A DNA stretch of 64,000 nt from contig NZ_JAUTWQ010000014.1 in NCBI RefSeq assembly GCF_046719735.1, positions 62,001-126,000 on the forward strand. The letters run 5' to 3'. Each line of letters opens with the position of its first letter. Position 1 is the first letter of the stretch. This document shows positions 41,784 through 50,709 of this stretch, piece by piece. This DNA comes from Halobacillus_B rhizosphaerae. Lineage in GTDB: Bacteria > Bacillota > Bacilli > Bacillales > Halobacillaceae. The notes below the pieces were generated by a model. That model searched no databases, had not been told where the DNA came from, and saw nothing but the letters and a program-made list of their open reading frames with translations. A program made the position numbers and the translations under genes.

Positions 41784-42442
41784 TATACATCCAGTCTCCT
41801 TTCAACTCTTCTCAAATAAACAGAAGTTGGAATGGTAATGATGAGGTACATAATACATACCATGGTTAATGCCTGAAATGCAGCAAAAGTTTTCCCATAA
41901 TACTGCTGACCCATATAAAGCATTTCTCCAACAGCTATTACAGAGAAAAGAGTGGTATCTTTAAGACTGATAACAAATTGGTTGCCGAGTGGGGGAATCA
42001 TACGCCTAAAGGCTTGCGGCCAAATAATATACCGCATCGTTTGTGCTTTCGTTAAGCCGATCGAGCGGCCAGCTTCATTCTGGCCTTTATCAATAGAGTA
42101 CACCGCACCACGTACGATCTCTGCAATGTAAGCCCCTGCGTTAATCGCAATTGCAATTATCGACGCCGTAATCTTATCTATGTTCAGCTCTAATAAATCT
42201 GACAAACCGAAGTAGATAAAAAGAATCTGGGCAAGAATAGGAGTCCCTCTGACAACTTCCACATAGACAGTCGCCAATCCATAAATAAGTTTATTATTGG
42301 ATAAGCGCGCAAGTCCAAAGATGGCACCTAGTATAAATCCAAAAATTAATCCGACAATCGTAATTAATAACGTGTATTTTAAACCCTCTAACAAAAAAGG
42401 CATGACCCTGATATAGTGAGAGTTGGCTATTGCTTCCATCAT
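41783..42442 (-). CDS. glnP: Polar amino acid ABC transporter permease
   Basis: A 219-aa inner-membrane protein with five spans and the EAA loop of HisMQ-type permeases (EAGRSIGLTKAQTMRYIIWP near residue 130). It passes the amino acid delivered by the binding lipoprotein. Only one permease gene is present, so a homodimer is expected. Starts at ATG 42442 (or the next ATG), after an AGGAGAGATAAGGG leader; overlaps glnQ by one base. Confidence 0.93.
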   Translation of the reverse strand: MMEAIANSHYIRVMPFLLEGLKYTLLITIVGLIFGFILGAIFGLARLSNNKLIYGLATVYVEVVRGTPILAQILFIYFGLSDLLELNIDKITASIIAIAINAGAYIAEIVRGAVYSIDKGQNEAGRSIGLTKAQTMRYIIWPQAFRRMIPPLGNQFVISLKDTTLFSVIAVGEMLYMGQQYYGKTFAAFQALTMVCIMYLIITIPTSVYLRRVERRLDV

Positions 42443-42494
42443 CCCTTATCTCTCCTTGTGCATGTAGTAGGTATCTGTTAATGGTTTGATTTGA

Positions 42495-42527
42495 AAAGCG
42501 CAACAAGGGACTGCCTTGCTACGCTTT
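42495..42527 (-). other. Hairpin between the binding-protein and permease genes
   Basis: AAAGCGTAGCAAGG and CCTTGTTGCGCTTT pair on the minus-strand mRNA (two wobbles), without a U tract. It sits 18 bases past the lipoprotein gene and probably sets a higher level of its mRNA than of the permease mRNA. Confidence 0.6.
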
Positions 42528-42544
42528 ACATTAGGTTGAATTTG

Positions 42545-43369
42545 TTACTCTGATTTCTTAGTATCGTATTTCCGTTCACCAAACCATTTTTCATAGATAT
42601 CATCATACTTTCCATTATCGATAAGGGTTTGAAGCGCATCGTTTACATCAGGAGTTAATTCAGAACCTTTTGGAAATGCGATTCCGTATTGTTCACCCTG
42701 AAGCACATCCCCCACAGTTTTCAATTTGCCTTTTGCATCGTGATTTACGTAGTATTTTACGTTAGGTACGTCATACATAACGGCATCCACACGCCCGGAC
42801 TGCAAATCCATATAGGCCTCTACAATACCAGGGAACGTAACAACTTCGGCATCGGGATGATTCTTATCTAAGTAATCCTCACTGGTTGTCCCTGAGCGGG
42901 TTCCCACTTTCTTACCTGCTAGATCATCTTCGGATTTTATATCATTATTTCCATCTTGAACTGCTATGATAAGACCTGCATCATAATAGGGATCAGAAAA
43001 GTCAATCGTTTCCTTACGTTTATCCGTAATTGTCATTCCTGCAATTCCGATGTCGAAACGATCGGACTGCATTCCAGCTACCACACCATCAAATTTCATG
43101 GATTGGATGTCGATATCAAATCCAGCTTCGTCAGCAATCGCACGAATTAAATCCATATCAAATCCTTCCATTTTACCAGTATCTTCATTCATAGATTCAA
43201 ACGGTACAAAGTTATTATCGGTGGCAACTGTATATTTGCTGCCTGAATCTGAATCGCCACTGCTGTCACCGCTGTCGCCACTGGAAGAATCATCACTCGA
43301 TCCACAGCCTGCGAGCAGGATAATAAATAAAATAGTAGACAAAATAAATCCAAATTTCGTTTTCTTCAT
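42545..43369 (-). CDS. glnH: Polar amino acid-binding lipoprotein of an ABC importer
   Basis: A 274-aa membrane-anchored receptor. Signal peptide II ends at LLAGC with lipidated Cys22; a Ser/Asp/Gly-rich linker (residues 23-45) leads into the SBP_bac_3 domain (YTVATDNNFVPFESMN, GFDMDLIRAIADEAGF). The acidic residues around the ligand site suggest a polar or positively charged amino acid, by family often glutamine, but the locus next to hut leaves histidine open. First gene of its three-gene operon. Confidence 0.93.
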   Translation of the reverse strand: MKKTKFGFILSTILFIILLAGCGSSDDSSSGDSGDSSGDSDSGSKYTVATDNNFVPFESMNEDTGKMEGFDMDLIRAIADEAGFDIDIQSMKFDGVVAGMQSDRFDIGIAGMTITDKRKETIDFSDPYYDAGLIIAVQDGNNDIKSEDDLAGKKVGTRSGTTSEDYLDKNHPDAEVVTFPGIVEAYMDLQSGRVDAVMYDVPNVKYYVNHDAKGKLKTVGDVLQGEQYGIAFPKGSELTPDVNDALQTLIDNGKYDDIYEKWFGERKYDTKKSE

Positions 43370-43422
43370 TCTCTATTTCCCCCTTTTTTTGTTGTCTCCT
43401 TTTCATTATCTCAAAGTTTGCT

Positions 43423-43451
43423 ACTATAATAAATATTCTGAATTCTCTCAA
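43423..43451 (-). promoter_or_regulatory. Sigma-A promoter of the amino acid ABC operon
   Basis: TTGAGA (43451-43446), 17-base spacer, TATAGT (43428-43423) on the minus strand, about 54 bases upstream of the lipoprotein ATG. Confidence 0.65.
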
Positions 43452-43596
43452 TTTTAGTGAATTCCGCTTTATTTCCTGAAAAAATAGCAATTATTACTAG
43501 ATTACTAATAAATATGAGAAATTAGTCACATTTTCTCTATTTAGCTCTAATTTATCACTTTAAAGTATAATTGTGAAAGTTTGATAGAAGCAAATA

Positions 43597-43625
43597 GCCC
43601 TGCCTCCGTAAATCGGAAGCAGGGC
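43597..43625 (-). terminator. Terminator after hutG
   Basis: GCCCTGCTTCCG paired with CGGAGGCAGGGC (one mismatch-type wobble) closes the hut transcript 18 bases past the hutG stop. U tract is weak (TATTTGCTT). Confidence 0.7.
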
Positions 43626-43642
43626 ATAAAATTTATACCTAT

Positions 43643-44584
43643 TTATGACTGATACATAAACCTCAGCATCACGTGAGCAGCCAATCTGCTGGTAATATCA
43701 CGAACATCCTTTGAAGGATCTATCTCAACAATATCCATGGCTTTCACTTTAGGTTTACTCGCCGCAACGGAAATACTGTTTAATAATTCTCTACTGGTAA
43801 ATCCTCCTGGTCCGACTGCCGGACACCCTGGAGCAAACGCCTGGTCCACAGCATCCATATCAACGGACAAGTAAATCATGTCTACCTCTTTGCTCAGTCG
43901 TTCGATTTCAGCAGTAATAATATCATTCAGACCCGTTTTATCTACATCTGCCATCGTATAAACATGAATTCCCTGTTCTTTGGCATAATCTGCATAAGCT
44001 TTCGCATTTGAAAAATCACGTATGCCGACCTGAACAAGGTTACTCCCTTGAAGCACTCCTGATTCAAGCAGACTCCTGAATGGGGTGCCATTCGTCCTTC
44101 CCCCATCCTCTAGATTACGTAAATCATGATGCGCGTCCCATTGAATGACCCCGATACGGCCGTAGTGTTTATGAAAAGCAGATATCGATGGATAGCTAAT
44201 TCCATGGTCTCCACCAAGCACCACATATCTTTCACAAGCGCGGGTTTCCAGCATTTCGGACACACTCACTTGCAATCGGTGCAGGGTCTCTTCGAGTGAA
44301 GTGGGATGGACCGCCACATCTCCATAATCCAGTAATTTCATGTCCGCATAATCCTCGTCTTTATCACCAGAATACGTACTGAATGACCCCAGAGCAGAGC
44401 GAATTGAACTTGGTGCTTCAGCGGCCATCGAAAATGAAATCGATGATTTGGAAGAGGGCAACCCAATCATCCCTATCTCTCCAGTGTCTCCTGTTTCAAA
44501 TTTGGTCAAATTTTCATCTGCTTTCGTCGTATAACGATCCTTAAATCGTGTCGATCCCCGTGGTTTGAGATACTGAAAAGACAC
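43643..44584 (-). CDS. hutG: Formimidoylglutamase
   Basis: Arginase-fold Mn enzyme that hydrolyses N-formimidoyl-glutamate to glutamate and formamide, the last step of this histidine pathway. 313 aa. Metal ligands are visible in VLGGDHGISYP (His), IQWDAHHDLRN (Asp-His-Asp) and YLSVDMDAVDQAFAPG (Asp). I start at GTG 44584, seven bases after GAGGTG; an ATG eight codons earlier at 44608 lacks an SD. It overlaps the hutI end by 44 bases in another frame, an unusually long overlap. Last gene of the operon. Confidence 0.93.
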   Translation of the reverse strand: MSFQYLKPRGSTRFKDRYTTKADENLTKFETGDTGEIGMIGLPSSKSSISFSMAAEAPSSIRSALGSFSTYSGDKDEDYADMKLLDYGDVAVHPTSLEETLHRLQVSVSEMLETRACERYVVLGGDHGISYPSISAFHKHYGRIGVIQWDAHHDLRNLEDGGRTNGTPFRSLLESGVLQGSNLVQVGIRDFSNAKAYADYAKEQGIHVYTMADVDKTGLNDIITAEIERLSKEVDMIYLSVDMDAVDQAFAPGCPAVGPGGFTSRELLNSISVAASKPKVKAMDIVEIDPSKDVRDITSRLAAHVMLRFMYQS

Positions 44585-45836
44585 GGCTTTCACCTCGCTT
44601 CCAAACAATCTGACCAGCCTTCATCACTAAGGAAGCATGGTTTACTCCATAATGGTAAGGAATGTATTTATAATTAGGAACATCCCATAGCACGAGATCC
44701 GCTTGGCTTCCCGTTTTTAGGGTTCCTGCTGTTTTCCCTCTTCCGATCGCATGAGCTGAATTGACTGTTACTGCATTCCAAATTTCTTCCGGTGTCATTT
44801 TTAATTTTAACGCAGCAAGGGACATGATCAGCTGAAGGTTTTCTGTAACACAGCTGCCCGGGTTAAAATCGGTTGCCAGCGCCACCGATGCCCCGGAATC
44901 AATCATTGCACGGGCATTCGCATACGTATCTTTCCCAAGGTAAAAAGTGGTACCTGGCAAAAGAACTGCCACTGTATCAGATGTGGCTAAAGCTTTAATA
45001 CCTTCATCGGATGCCGCTACCAGATGATCAGCAGATATGGAGCCTGTTTCACATGCCAGTTCCGTTCCGCCTAATGGATCAATTTCGTCAGCGTGAATTT
45101 TGGTCTGGAACCCCAGTTTATGAGATGCTTCCATAAACTTTCGAGATTGCTCAATCGTAAATACACCCGTTTCACAAAAGATATCTGTGAATTCAGCAAG
45201 CTGCTCTTGTTTTATTTCTGGCAGCAGGTCAATCATCTCCTGTAAAAAAGCCTCCGGATCTGCTTTAGATTCCGGCGGGATAGCGTGCGGACCTAAAAAA
45301 GTGGGCACAATATCTAGCACACCGCTTTGATTGAGCCGCTTTACAACTCGAAGCTGCTTTAGTTCTGTTTCTTTATTTAGGCCGTATCCGCTTTTTGCTT
45401 CCATCGTAGTCACTCCATACGATAGAATCCGCTCCACAGATCGCTTTGCTTTTTCAAACAGCGCCTCTTCTGATTCGCTTCTGGTTGATCTGACTGTCGA
45501 TAAAATGCCGCCTCCCTGTTTTAATATATCCAGGTAAGGGACACCTGCTTGCTTTAAAGCCATTTCTTCTTCTCGAGAACCGCCAAATACCAGATGGGTG
45601 TGTGGATCTACTAATCCCGGTGAAACTACTTTGCCCTTCGCATCCAAGACCTCTTGAGCGTCTATGGCTCCCGCCTCTTCATTCGAACCGATCCATTTGA
45701 TTTCTCCTTCAGCGATAGCTAGCGCTGCCCCTTCTTTCACTTCTAATTGCCCCATTCGTTCACCTTTAAGGGGCTGTTCAGATAATGCTGGCAGAATAAG
45801 CTGCCCGATATTTCGGATTACTGTATCAAATGACAT
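44541..45836 (-). CDS. hutI: Imidazolonepropionase
   Basis: Zinc amidohydrolase opening imidazolone-5-propionate to N-formimidoyl-glutamate. The 431-aa protein has the usual metal-dependent hydrolase pattern: VDPHTHLVFGG near residue 78 (His-x-His), KIHADEIDPLGG near 243 and ATDFNPGSC near 322. The start ATG follows AAAGGTGG 9 bases away. It is slightly longer at the end than the family, so it reaches into hutG. Third enzyme of the pathway. Confidence 0.95.
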   Translation of the reverse strand: MSFDTVIRNIGQLILPALSEQPLKGERMGQLEVKEGAALAIAEGEIKWIGSNEEAGAIDAQEVLDAKGKVVSPGLVDPHTHLVFGGSREEEMALKQAGVPYLDILKQGGGILSTVRSTRSESEEALFEKAKRSVERILSYGVTTMEAKSGYGLNKETELKQLRVVKRLNQSGVLDIVPTFLGPHAIPPESKADPEAFLQEMIDLLPEIKQEQLAEFTDIFCETGVFTIEQSRKFMEASHKLGFQTKIHADEIDPLGGTELACETGSISADHLVAASDEGIKALATSDTVAVLLPGTTFYLGKDTYANARAMIDSGASVALATDFNPGSCVTENLQLIMSLAALKLKMTPEEIWNAVTVNSAHAIGRGKTAGTLKTGSQADLVLWDVPNYKYIPYHYGVNHASLVMKAGQIVWKRGESRVFSVSQTTGIDTI

Positions 45837-45858
45837 GGAAATCCACCTTTTCTATGTT

Positions 45859-47511
45859 TTATTTCATGGGAATATCAATATTATGTTGTTCAGCCATTTC
45901 ACGAGCTGTCTCGTAGCCTGCATCTGCGTGCCGCATAATGCCCATACCTGGATCCGTCGTTAATACACGTTCTAGTCTTTCTTTAGCAAGATCTGTACCA
46001 TCAGCTACAATCACCATACCTGCGTGCAGCGAATAGCCCATTCCAACTCCGCCGCCGTGGTGGAAGGAAATCCAGGAACCACCTGCTGCAGTATTAATCA
46101 TCGCATTCAGTACCGCCCAATCCCCAACAGCATCACTGCCATCCTTCATCGCTTCCGTTTCTCGGTTTGGAGAGGCCACCGATCCGCAATCTAAATGATC
46201 GCGTCCAATCACAACTGGGGCTTTAAGTTCGCCATTCCTGACTAGTTCGTTTATAGCAAGACCCATTTTAGCCCGTTCCCCGTATCCAAGCCAGCAAATT
46301 CGGGAAGGAAGTCCTTGAAACTGAACTTTTTCCTGAGCCATATCAATCCATCGCAGCAGCTTGTCATTTTCCGGAAAGAGTTCCTTAATTAAACGATCTG
46401 TACGGTAAATATCCTCTTCATCACCAGAGAGAGCCACCCAGCGAAATGGTCCTTTTCCTTCACAGAACAATGGACGTATATAGGCCGGAACAAAACCAGG
46501 AAAATCGAAAGCATGTTTGACTCCTTGATCAAATGCCACCTGGCGGATATTATTGCCATAATCAAACACAATCGAGCCGCGTTTCTGAAACTCCAGCATG
46601 GACTCCACATGAGACGCCATAGATTCAGAGGCAAGTTGAACGTATTGCTTGGAATCATTTTTCCTTAAGTCTGCTGCTTCTTCTAACGTATAAGAAACCG
46701 GAATATATCCATTAAGTGGATCGTGTGCTGAAGTTTGGTCGGTGACTACGTCTATATTTACTCCACTATGCAAAATTTCACGGTGAACTTCTGCCGCGTT
46801 GCCTAACAATCCGATCGACAAAGCTTCTCCATTCTGTTTCGCCTCCTGCGCCCAGGAAAGAGATTCTTCAAGAGACGTGGTCATGCGGTCACAATAACCG
46901 GAATCAATTCGCTTCTGGATGCGGTCCGGATCTACTTCTACAGTAATGACAACGCCGCCATTCATGGTCACAGCAAGCGGCTGAGCACCGCCCATTCCTC
47001 CAAGTCCTGCCGTTAGGGTAATGGTTCCAGCAAGCGATCCTTGAAAATGCTTATCTGCGAGAGCGGCGAAAGTTTCATAGGTTCCTTGTAATATTCCTTG
47101 AGACCCGATGTAAATCCAGCTGCCGGCAGTCATCTGACCATACATCATCAAACCTTTACGGTCTAATTCGTGGAAGTGGTCCCAATTGGCCCATTTAGGT
47201 ACAAGAACAGAATTTGAAAGTAAAACACGCGGTGCTGCTGAATGCGTTTTAAAGACTCCGACAGGTTTTCCCGATTGAACAAGCATGGTTTCGTCATTTT
47301 CCAGCCGTTTTAAAGTAGCGACCAAGGCATCAAAAGCTTCCCAGTTTCTTGCAGCTTTTCCTATGCCCCCATAAACGACTAATTCCTCTGGTTTCTCTGC
47401 TACTTGCGGATCCAAATTATTATGAAGCATACGGAGCACTGCTTCCTGTTCCCATCCCTTACATTCTAACTTTGTACCGCGATTCGCTTGTAATTTACGC
47501 GTGGTCGACAT
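45859..47511 (-). CDS. hutU: Urocanate hydratase
   Basis: NAD+-dependent urocanase converting urocanate to imidazolonepropionate. The 550-aa protein has family hallmarks such as GGIGKAARNWEAFD at the N-terminus, GGMGGAQPLAVTMNGG near residue 174, DQTSAHDPLNGY near 261 and RDHLDCGSVASPNRETEAM near 435 with the essential Cys. SD AAGGAGG. Its start overlaps the hutH end, so both are translated together. Confidence 0.97.
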   Translation of the reverse strand: MSTTRKLQANRGTKLECKGWEQEAVLRMLHNNLDPQVAEKPEELVVYGGIGKAARNWEAFDALVATLKRLENDETMLVQSGKPVGVFKTHSAAPRVLLSNSVLVPKWANWDHFHELDRKGLMMYGQMTAGSWIYIGSQGILQGTYETFAALADKHFQGSLAGTITLTAGLGGMGGAQPLAVTMNGGVVITVEVDPDRIQKRIDSGYCDRMTTSLEESLSWAQEAKQNGEALSIGLLGNAAEVHREILHSGVNIDVVTDQTSAHDPLNGYIPVSYTLEEAADLRKNDSKQYVQLASESMASHVESMLEFQKRGSIVFDYGNNIRQVAFDQGVKHAFDFPGFVPAYIRPLFCEGKGPFRWVALSGDEEDIYRTDRLIKELFPENDKLLRWIDMAQEKVQFQGLPSRICWLGYGERAKMGLAINELVRNGELKAPVVIGRDHLDCGSVASPNRETEAMKDGSDAVGDWAVLNAMINTAAGGSWISFHHGGGVGMGYSLHAGMVIVADGTDLAKERLERVLTTDPGMGIMRHADAGYETAREMAEQHNIDIPMK

Positions 47512-49036
47512 AGTATGTGCCTCCTTCTATAGACTTCTTGATTTCTTTCCAAGCAAAATGATCCCCTTTCAGCCATTCGGCGAGCCGTTCAATATCCTCA
47601 GAAAAAATGCGATCCTCGGTGATTGACGGCACTACGGTGCGTGCAGAGGAAAACAGTTTCTGTGTAGCTGCTGCTGCTTTTTCTACGCCGCGATATTCCA
47701 GTGCCTGCATGGAGCAAATGAGTTCAACGGCCAAAACACGGTATGCATTCGCTATAATTTGCGAAGCGTGACGCGCCCCTATTGTCCCCATACTGACATG
47801 GTCCTCCTGGTTAGCAGAAGAAGGAATGGAATCTACGCTAGCGGGATGAGCAAGGGTCTTATTTTCCGAAACTAAGGAAGCTGCGGAATACTGCATAATC
47901 ATTGCTCCAGACTGTAAGCCGGGATTCGGACTTAGAAATGCCGGCAAGTCATTGAGCTGCGGATTGACTAACCTTTCAATTCTGCGTTCCGATATGTTGG
48001 CAAGCTCTGCCACTCCTATTTTCAGGAAATCCATGGCAAGAGCGATCGGCTGTCCATGAAAGTTACCGCCAGAAACCACAACACTCCCATTTTCAAGAAT
48101 TAGAGGATTATCAGTGGCCGCATTCATCTCAATAAGAAGCTTCTCTTTTACATAATTTAAGCTTTGCATAGAAGCACCGTGAACCTGCGGGATGCAGCGC
48201 AGCGAATAAGCATCCTGAACTCTCTTTTCTCCTTGATGCGTAATCAGTTTGCTCCCTTGAGTAATGGAGCGGATTGTATCGGCAGATTCGATTTGCTCTG
48301 GATAACCTCGTGCTGCATGGATAGCTGGATGAAAGGCATCGATAATACCTTCCAAAGCTTCTAAACTCATGGAAGCAATCCAGTGACTTTCCTGGGCAAG
48401 TTGTTCGGCTTCTAGATAATTAATAACCCCCATAGCTGTCATGGCCTGCGTCCCGTTAATCAGCGCAAGCCCTTCTTTAGCTTTTAACTGCAGAGGTTTC
48501 ATTTGTAATCTATGATACACATTCTCTGTTTTTTCTCTTTTTCCTTTGTAATAGACTTCTCCTTCGCCAATCAACACCAGAGCAAGGTGCGAGAGCGGTG
48601 CTAAATCTCCAGATGCCCCCAGCGACCCTTGACTAGGGACTACGGGATGAATGCCTCTATTGACGAGTTCGGCAAGTCTTTGAACGAGAACTTCTCGAAC
48701 ACCCGAATATCCTTTTAACAAAGCATTTAACCGTAAGACTACCATTGCACGGCCAACCTTTTCGGGAAAAGGATCACCTATGCCGCAAGCATGTGAACGT
48801 ATTAAATGAAGCTGAAGTAAATCCACATCCCCATCCGCAATAGCCACGTCGCTGAATTTGCCAAAACCGGTATTTATGCCATAAACCTGATCTCCACGCA
48901 AGACAATATCTTCTACTACTTTTCGGCTTTCTCTTACTCTATCTAAACTTTCTGCCGCGATCGTAACGGACTCCTGTTCGAAACAAATCTTTTTCATTTC
49001 ATCTAAATTTAAATCCCAACCATTTAATTCAACCAT
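47495..49036 (-). CDS. hutH: Histidine ammonia-lyase
   Basis: Removes ammonia from histidine to give urocanate. The 513-aa protein contains GSLGASGDLAPLSHL near residue 140, whose Ala-Ser-Gly forms the MIO prosthetic group, plus YGINTGFGKF near 53 and IPSSANQEDHVSMG near 400. I start at ATG 49036, which lies seven bases after GGGGGA; the frame is open upstream to 49159, but that stretch overlaps the hutP-dependent terminator and must be leader. Confidence 0.97.
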   Translation of the reverse strand: MVELNGWDLNLDEMKKICFEQESVTIAAESLDRVRESRKVVEDIVLRGDQVYGINTGFGKFSDVAIADGDVDLLQLHLIRSHACGIGDPFPEKVGRAMVVLRLNALLKGYSGVREVLVQRLAELVNRGIHPVVPSQGSLGASGDLAPLSHLALVLIGEGEVYYKGKREKTENVYHRLQMKPLQLKAKEGLALINGTQAMTAMGVINYLEAEQLAQESHWIASMSLEALEGIIDAFHPAIHAARGYPEQIESADTIRSITQGSKLITHQGEKRVQDAYSLRCIPQVHGASMQSLNYVKEKLLIEMNAATDNPLILENGSVVVSGGNFHGQPIALAMDFLKIGVAELANISERRIERLVNPQLNDLPAFLSPNPGLQSGAMIMQYSAASLVSENKTLAHPASVDSIPSSANQEDHVSMGTIGARHASQIIANAYRVLAVELICSMQALEYRGVEKAAAATQKLFSSARTVVPSITEDRIFSEDIERLAEWLKGDHFAWKEIKKSIEGGTYYVDHA

Positions 49037-49090
49037 TTCAATCCCCCATTTCCTACAAAGCAGGCACTCTGCATGCCGCTGACCATGCAT

Positions 49091-49132
49091 AAAAAAGAGA
49101 CGACAATGGCATAGAAATACCACTGTCGCCTC
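49091..49132 (-). terminator. HutP-controlled terminator between hutP and hutH
   Basis: 13-bp stem GAGGCGACAGTGG with CCATTGTCGTCTC (two wobbles) followed by six T on the minus strand. Upstream mRNA at 49133-49164 carries several NAG triplets (CAG, UAG, AAG, GAG), the type of site HutP binds. Without histidine the operon should stop here; with histidine, HutP would let transcription continue. Confidence 0.85.
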
Positions 49133-49164
49133 CTCATAACTTATGACTATAGGCGCCATACTGT

Positions 49165-49602
49165 TTATATATGATTGATACCCAGTCCAAATGTCTCATG
49201 CTCTAAACCTTTTACCGGAGCTCCAATTGTTCCGTAAAAGGCAACCGCGATCCACTCGCCTTCGTTCGCATGTTCGTAAGGAGTGCCGCGAACGATAGCA
49301 AAACGCAGTCCCACTGTCCGCATCATATTCCCTACACCAAGCTGTCCACGCATAACACCTTCAAGCGATTCTAAAATCGCGTGGTACAAGGAATGAGTTT
49401 CGCGGTAGACGTTTTCTGCAATAATTCCATTTCGTTTCGCTGCGGTTTCCACTGCTGCAATCACTTTTTGAATTTCCATGGACCCTGCTTTCCCCTGACA
49501 ATAATTTACCTCTTCTAAAGCAGGAGAAAATGGCTCTAATTCATCGGGTGTGAGCGATGCAACAAGCATTGCGAGCTTTCCGATTTGAATCTTCTGTGTC
49601 AT
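49165..49602 (-). CDS. hutP: Hut operon positive regulator (RNA antiterminator)
   Basis: A 145-aa RNA-binding protein that, with L-histidine and Mg2+, binds hut leader RNA and prevents termination. Characteristic sequences: ETHSLYHAILESLEGVMRGQ, with histidines of the metal site, and the C-terminus LEHETFGLGINHI. The real start is ATG 49602; a GTG three codons earlier is part of the SD (AGGTG). First gene of hutP-H-U-I-G, the order known from B. subtilis, but without the hutM permease gene. Confidence 0.95.
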   Translation of the reverse strand: MTQKIQIGKLAMLVASLTPDELEPFSPALEEVNYCQGKAGSMEIQKVIAAVETAAKRNGIIAENVYRETHSLYHAILESLEGVMRGQLGVGNMMRTVGLRFAIVRGTPYEHANEGEWIAVAFYGTIGAPVKGLEHETFGLGINHI

Positions 49603-49657
49603 GAATTTCACCTAAAATCACTGTAATTTAGTTCTCTGATAACTAGTCACTACTTTA

Positions 49658-49687
49658 ATTGTAACCGCTTTCTCTAAAAGGTGTCAA
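49658..49687 (-). promoter_or_regulatory. hut promoter with overlapping cre
   Basis: TTGACA (49687-49682), 18-base spacer, TACAAT (49663-49658). A cre-like site AGAAAGCGGTTACA (49673-49660; one mismatch to TGNAARCGNWWNCA) overlaps the -10 element, so CcpA would block the polymerase directly. Distance to the hutP ATG is about 56 bases. Confidence 0.8.
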
Positions 49688-49738
49688 TCTTTATTAGAAG
49701 TGCGTCTCTGCATCTTTAGCTGTTAAAGGAACCAATTA

Positions 49739-50629
49739 TTATTTCCTCCGTTTCCTCACCTTAAAACTATAAACGGCCCCTAACAAATTAGCGTTATGGT
49801 GAAATTGGCAGGGAGCTAGAATTGGTTTGATTTTGGCTAAATCTATCTTATCTACTAATTTAGTTACCTTTTTATTAATGTTTTCAATTAAATCCGGGCG
49901 GGCACTCACCCCTCCGCCAATAAGAATAACCTCCGGGTCATGAAGGTACTGCAAGTTATAAATTCCAACCGCTAATAAATGATAGAATTCGTCTATTGCC
50001 TGCAAGCATTCTCTATCTCCTTGTTCAGCCATTCGAAATATTTGTTCTCCATTTAGCTCTTTAGCTGCCAGTCCTTTTTTGCGGCAAACCTTTCGTACCA
50101 TGGCTTGAGTAGAAGCTACACGGCTCCATACATCATTACTATCTTGAACATCCTCTGTCAGCAGCATAAATCCGAATTCCCCTCCATGAAGATGAGTTCC
50201 TTTGTAAATTTCTCCATTTCTAATAACTGCTCCGCCAATACCGGTACCAACCACAACCACTAATGCATTTTCCTTTCCTCTCGCAGCTCCTTTCCAGACT
50301 TCGGCATACCCTGCACAGTTAGCATCGTTTTCAATATGAACAGGGAGATTGGTTTTTGTTTCAATGATATTCTTTAGATTAGGACCATGGTTATACCGAA
50401 TTGCGCTGGACCCATAAACAAAACCATCTTCAGAAACCGCTCCTGGACAACTCACCGCTATTCCATAGCTGTCAGGATGGTTCGATACGTAAAGGTCAAT
50501 CAATTTCACTAAACCGCCAAGCGAATCAGGGGTAGGTTTTTTTTCGCTTTCTATTATGTCAGCGTTTTCTCCTATGACAGCGCATTTTATATAGGTTCCT
50601 CCAAAATCAAAGGCAATGTAAGATTCCAT
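49739..50629 (-). CDS. ROK kinase, BglK-like beta-glucoside kinase
   Basis: A 296-aa ATP-dependent sugar kinase. ATP loop AFDFGGTYIKCAV, catalytic Asp in HIENDANCAGYAEVW, VVVGTGIGGAVI and, where glucokinases have a zinc site, GGEFGFMLL without Cys. This GEFG(F/Y)ML segment and the GAVYSFK end are shared with Klebsiella BglK, which phosphorylates cellobiose-type disaccharides at C6, so I favour that role over glucokinase. It follows the GH1 gene 80 bases downstream in the sugar locus. The SD is GAGGAGATTG. Confidence 0.8.
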   Translation of the reverse strand: MESYIAFDFGGTYIKCAVIGENADIIESEKKPTPDSLGGLVKLIDLYVSNHPDSYGIAVSCPGAVSEDGFVYGSSAIRYNHGPNLKNIIETKTNLPVHIENDANCAGYAEVWKGAARGKENALVVVVGTGIGGAVIRNGEIYKGTHLHGGEFGFMLLTEDVQDSNDVWSRVASTQAMVRKVCRKKGLAAKELNGEQIFRMAEQGDRECLQAIDEFYHLLAVGIYNLQYLHDPEVILIGGGVSARPDLIENINKKVTKLVDKIDLAKIKPILAPCQFHHNANLLGAVYSFKVRKRRK

Positions 50630-50709
50630 ACAATCTCCTCTTCTTTCTTTATGAATAGTTCAATAAATGAAGAGGGAAGCACTCCTGCCCCCCTCTGCTG
50701 GTTTTAAGT

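Noticed and set aside
43050..43457. 135-aa plus-strand frame across the binding lipoprotein gene
   Set aside because: It reads antisense to a clear lipoprotein with lipobox, and has no SD.
49037..49159. N-terminal 41-codon extension of hutH
   Set aside because: It would translate through the hutP-hutH terminator; the SD-supported ATG at 49036 gives the usual length.
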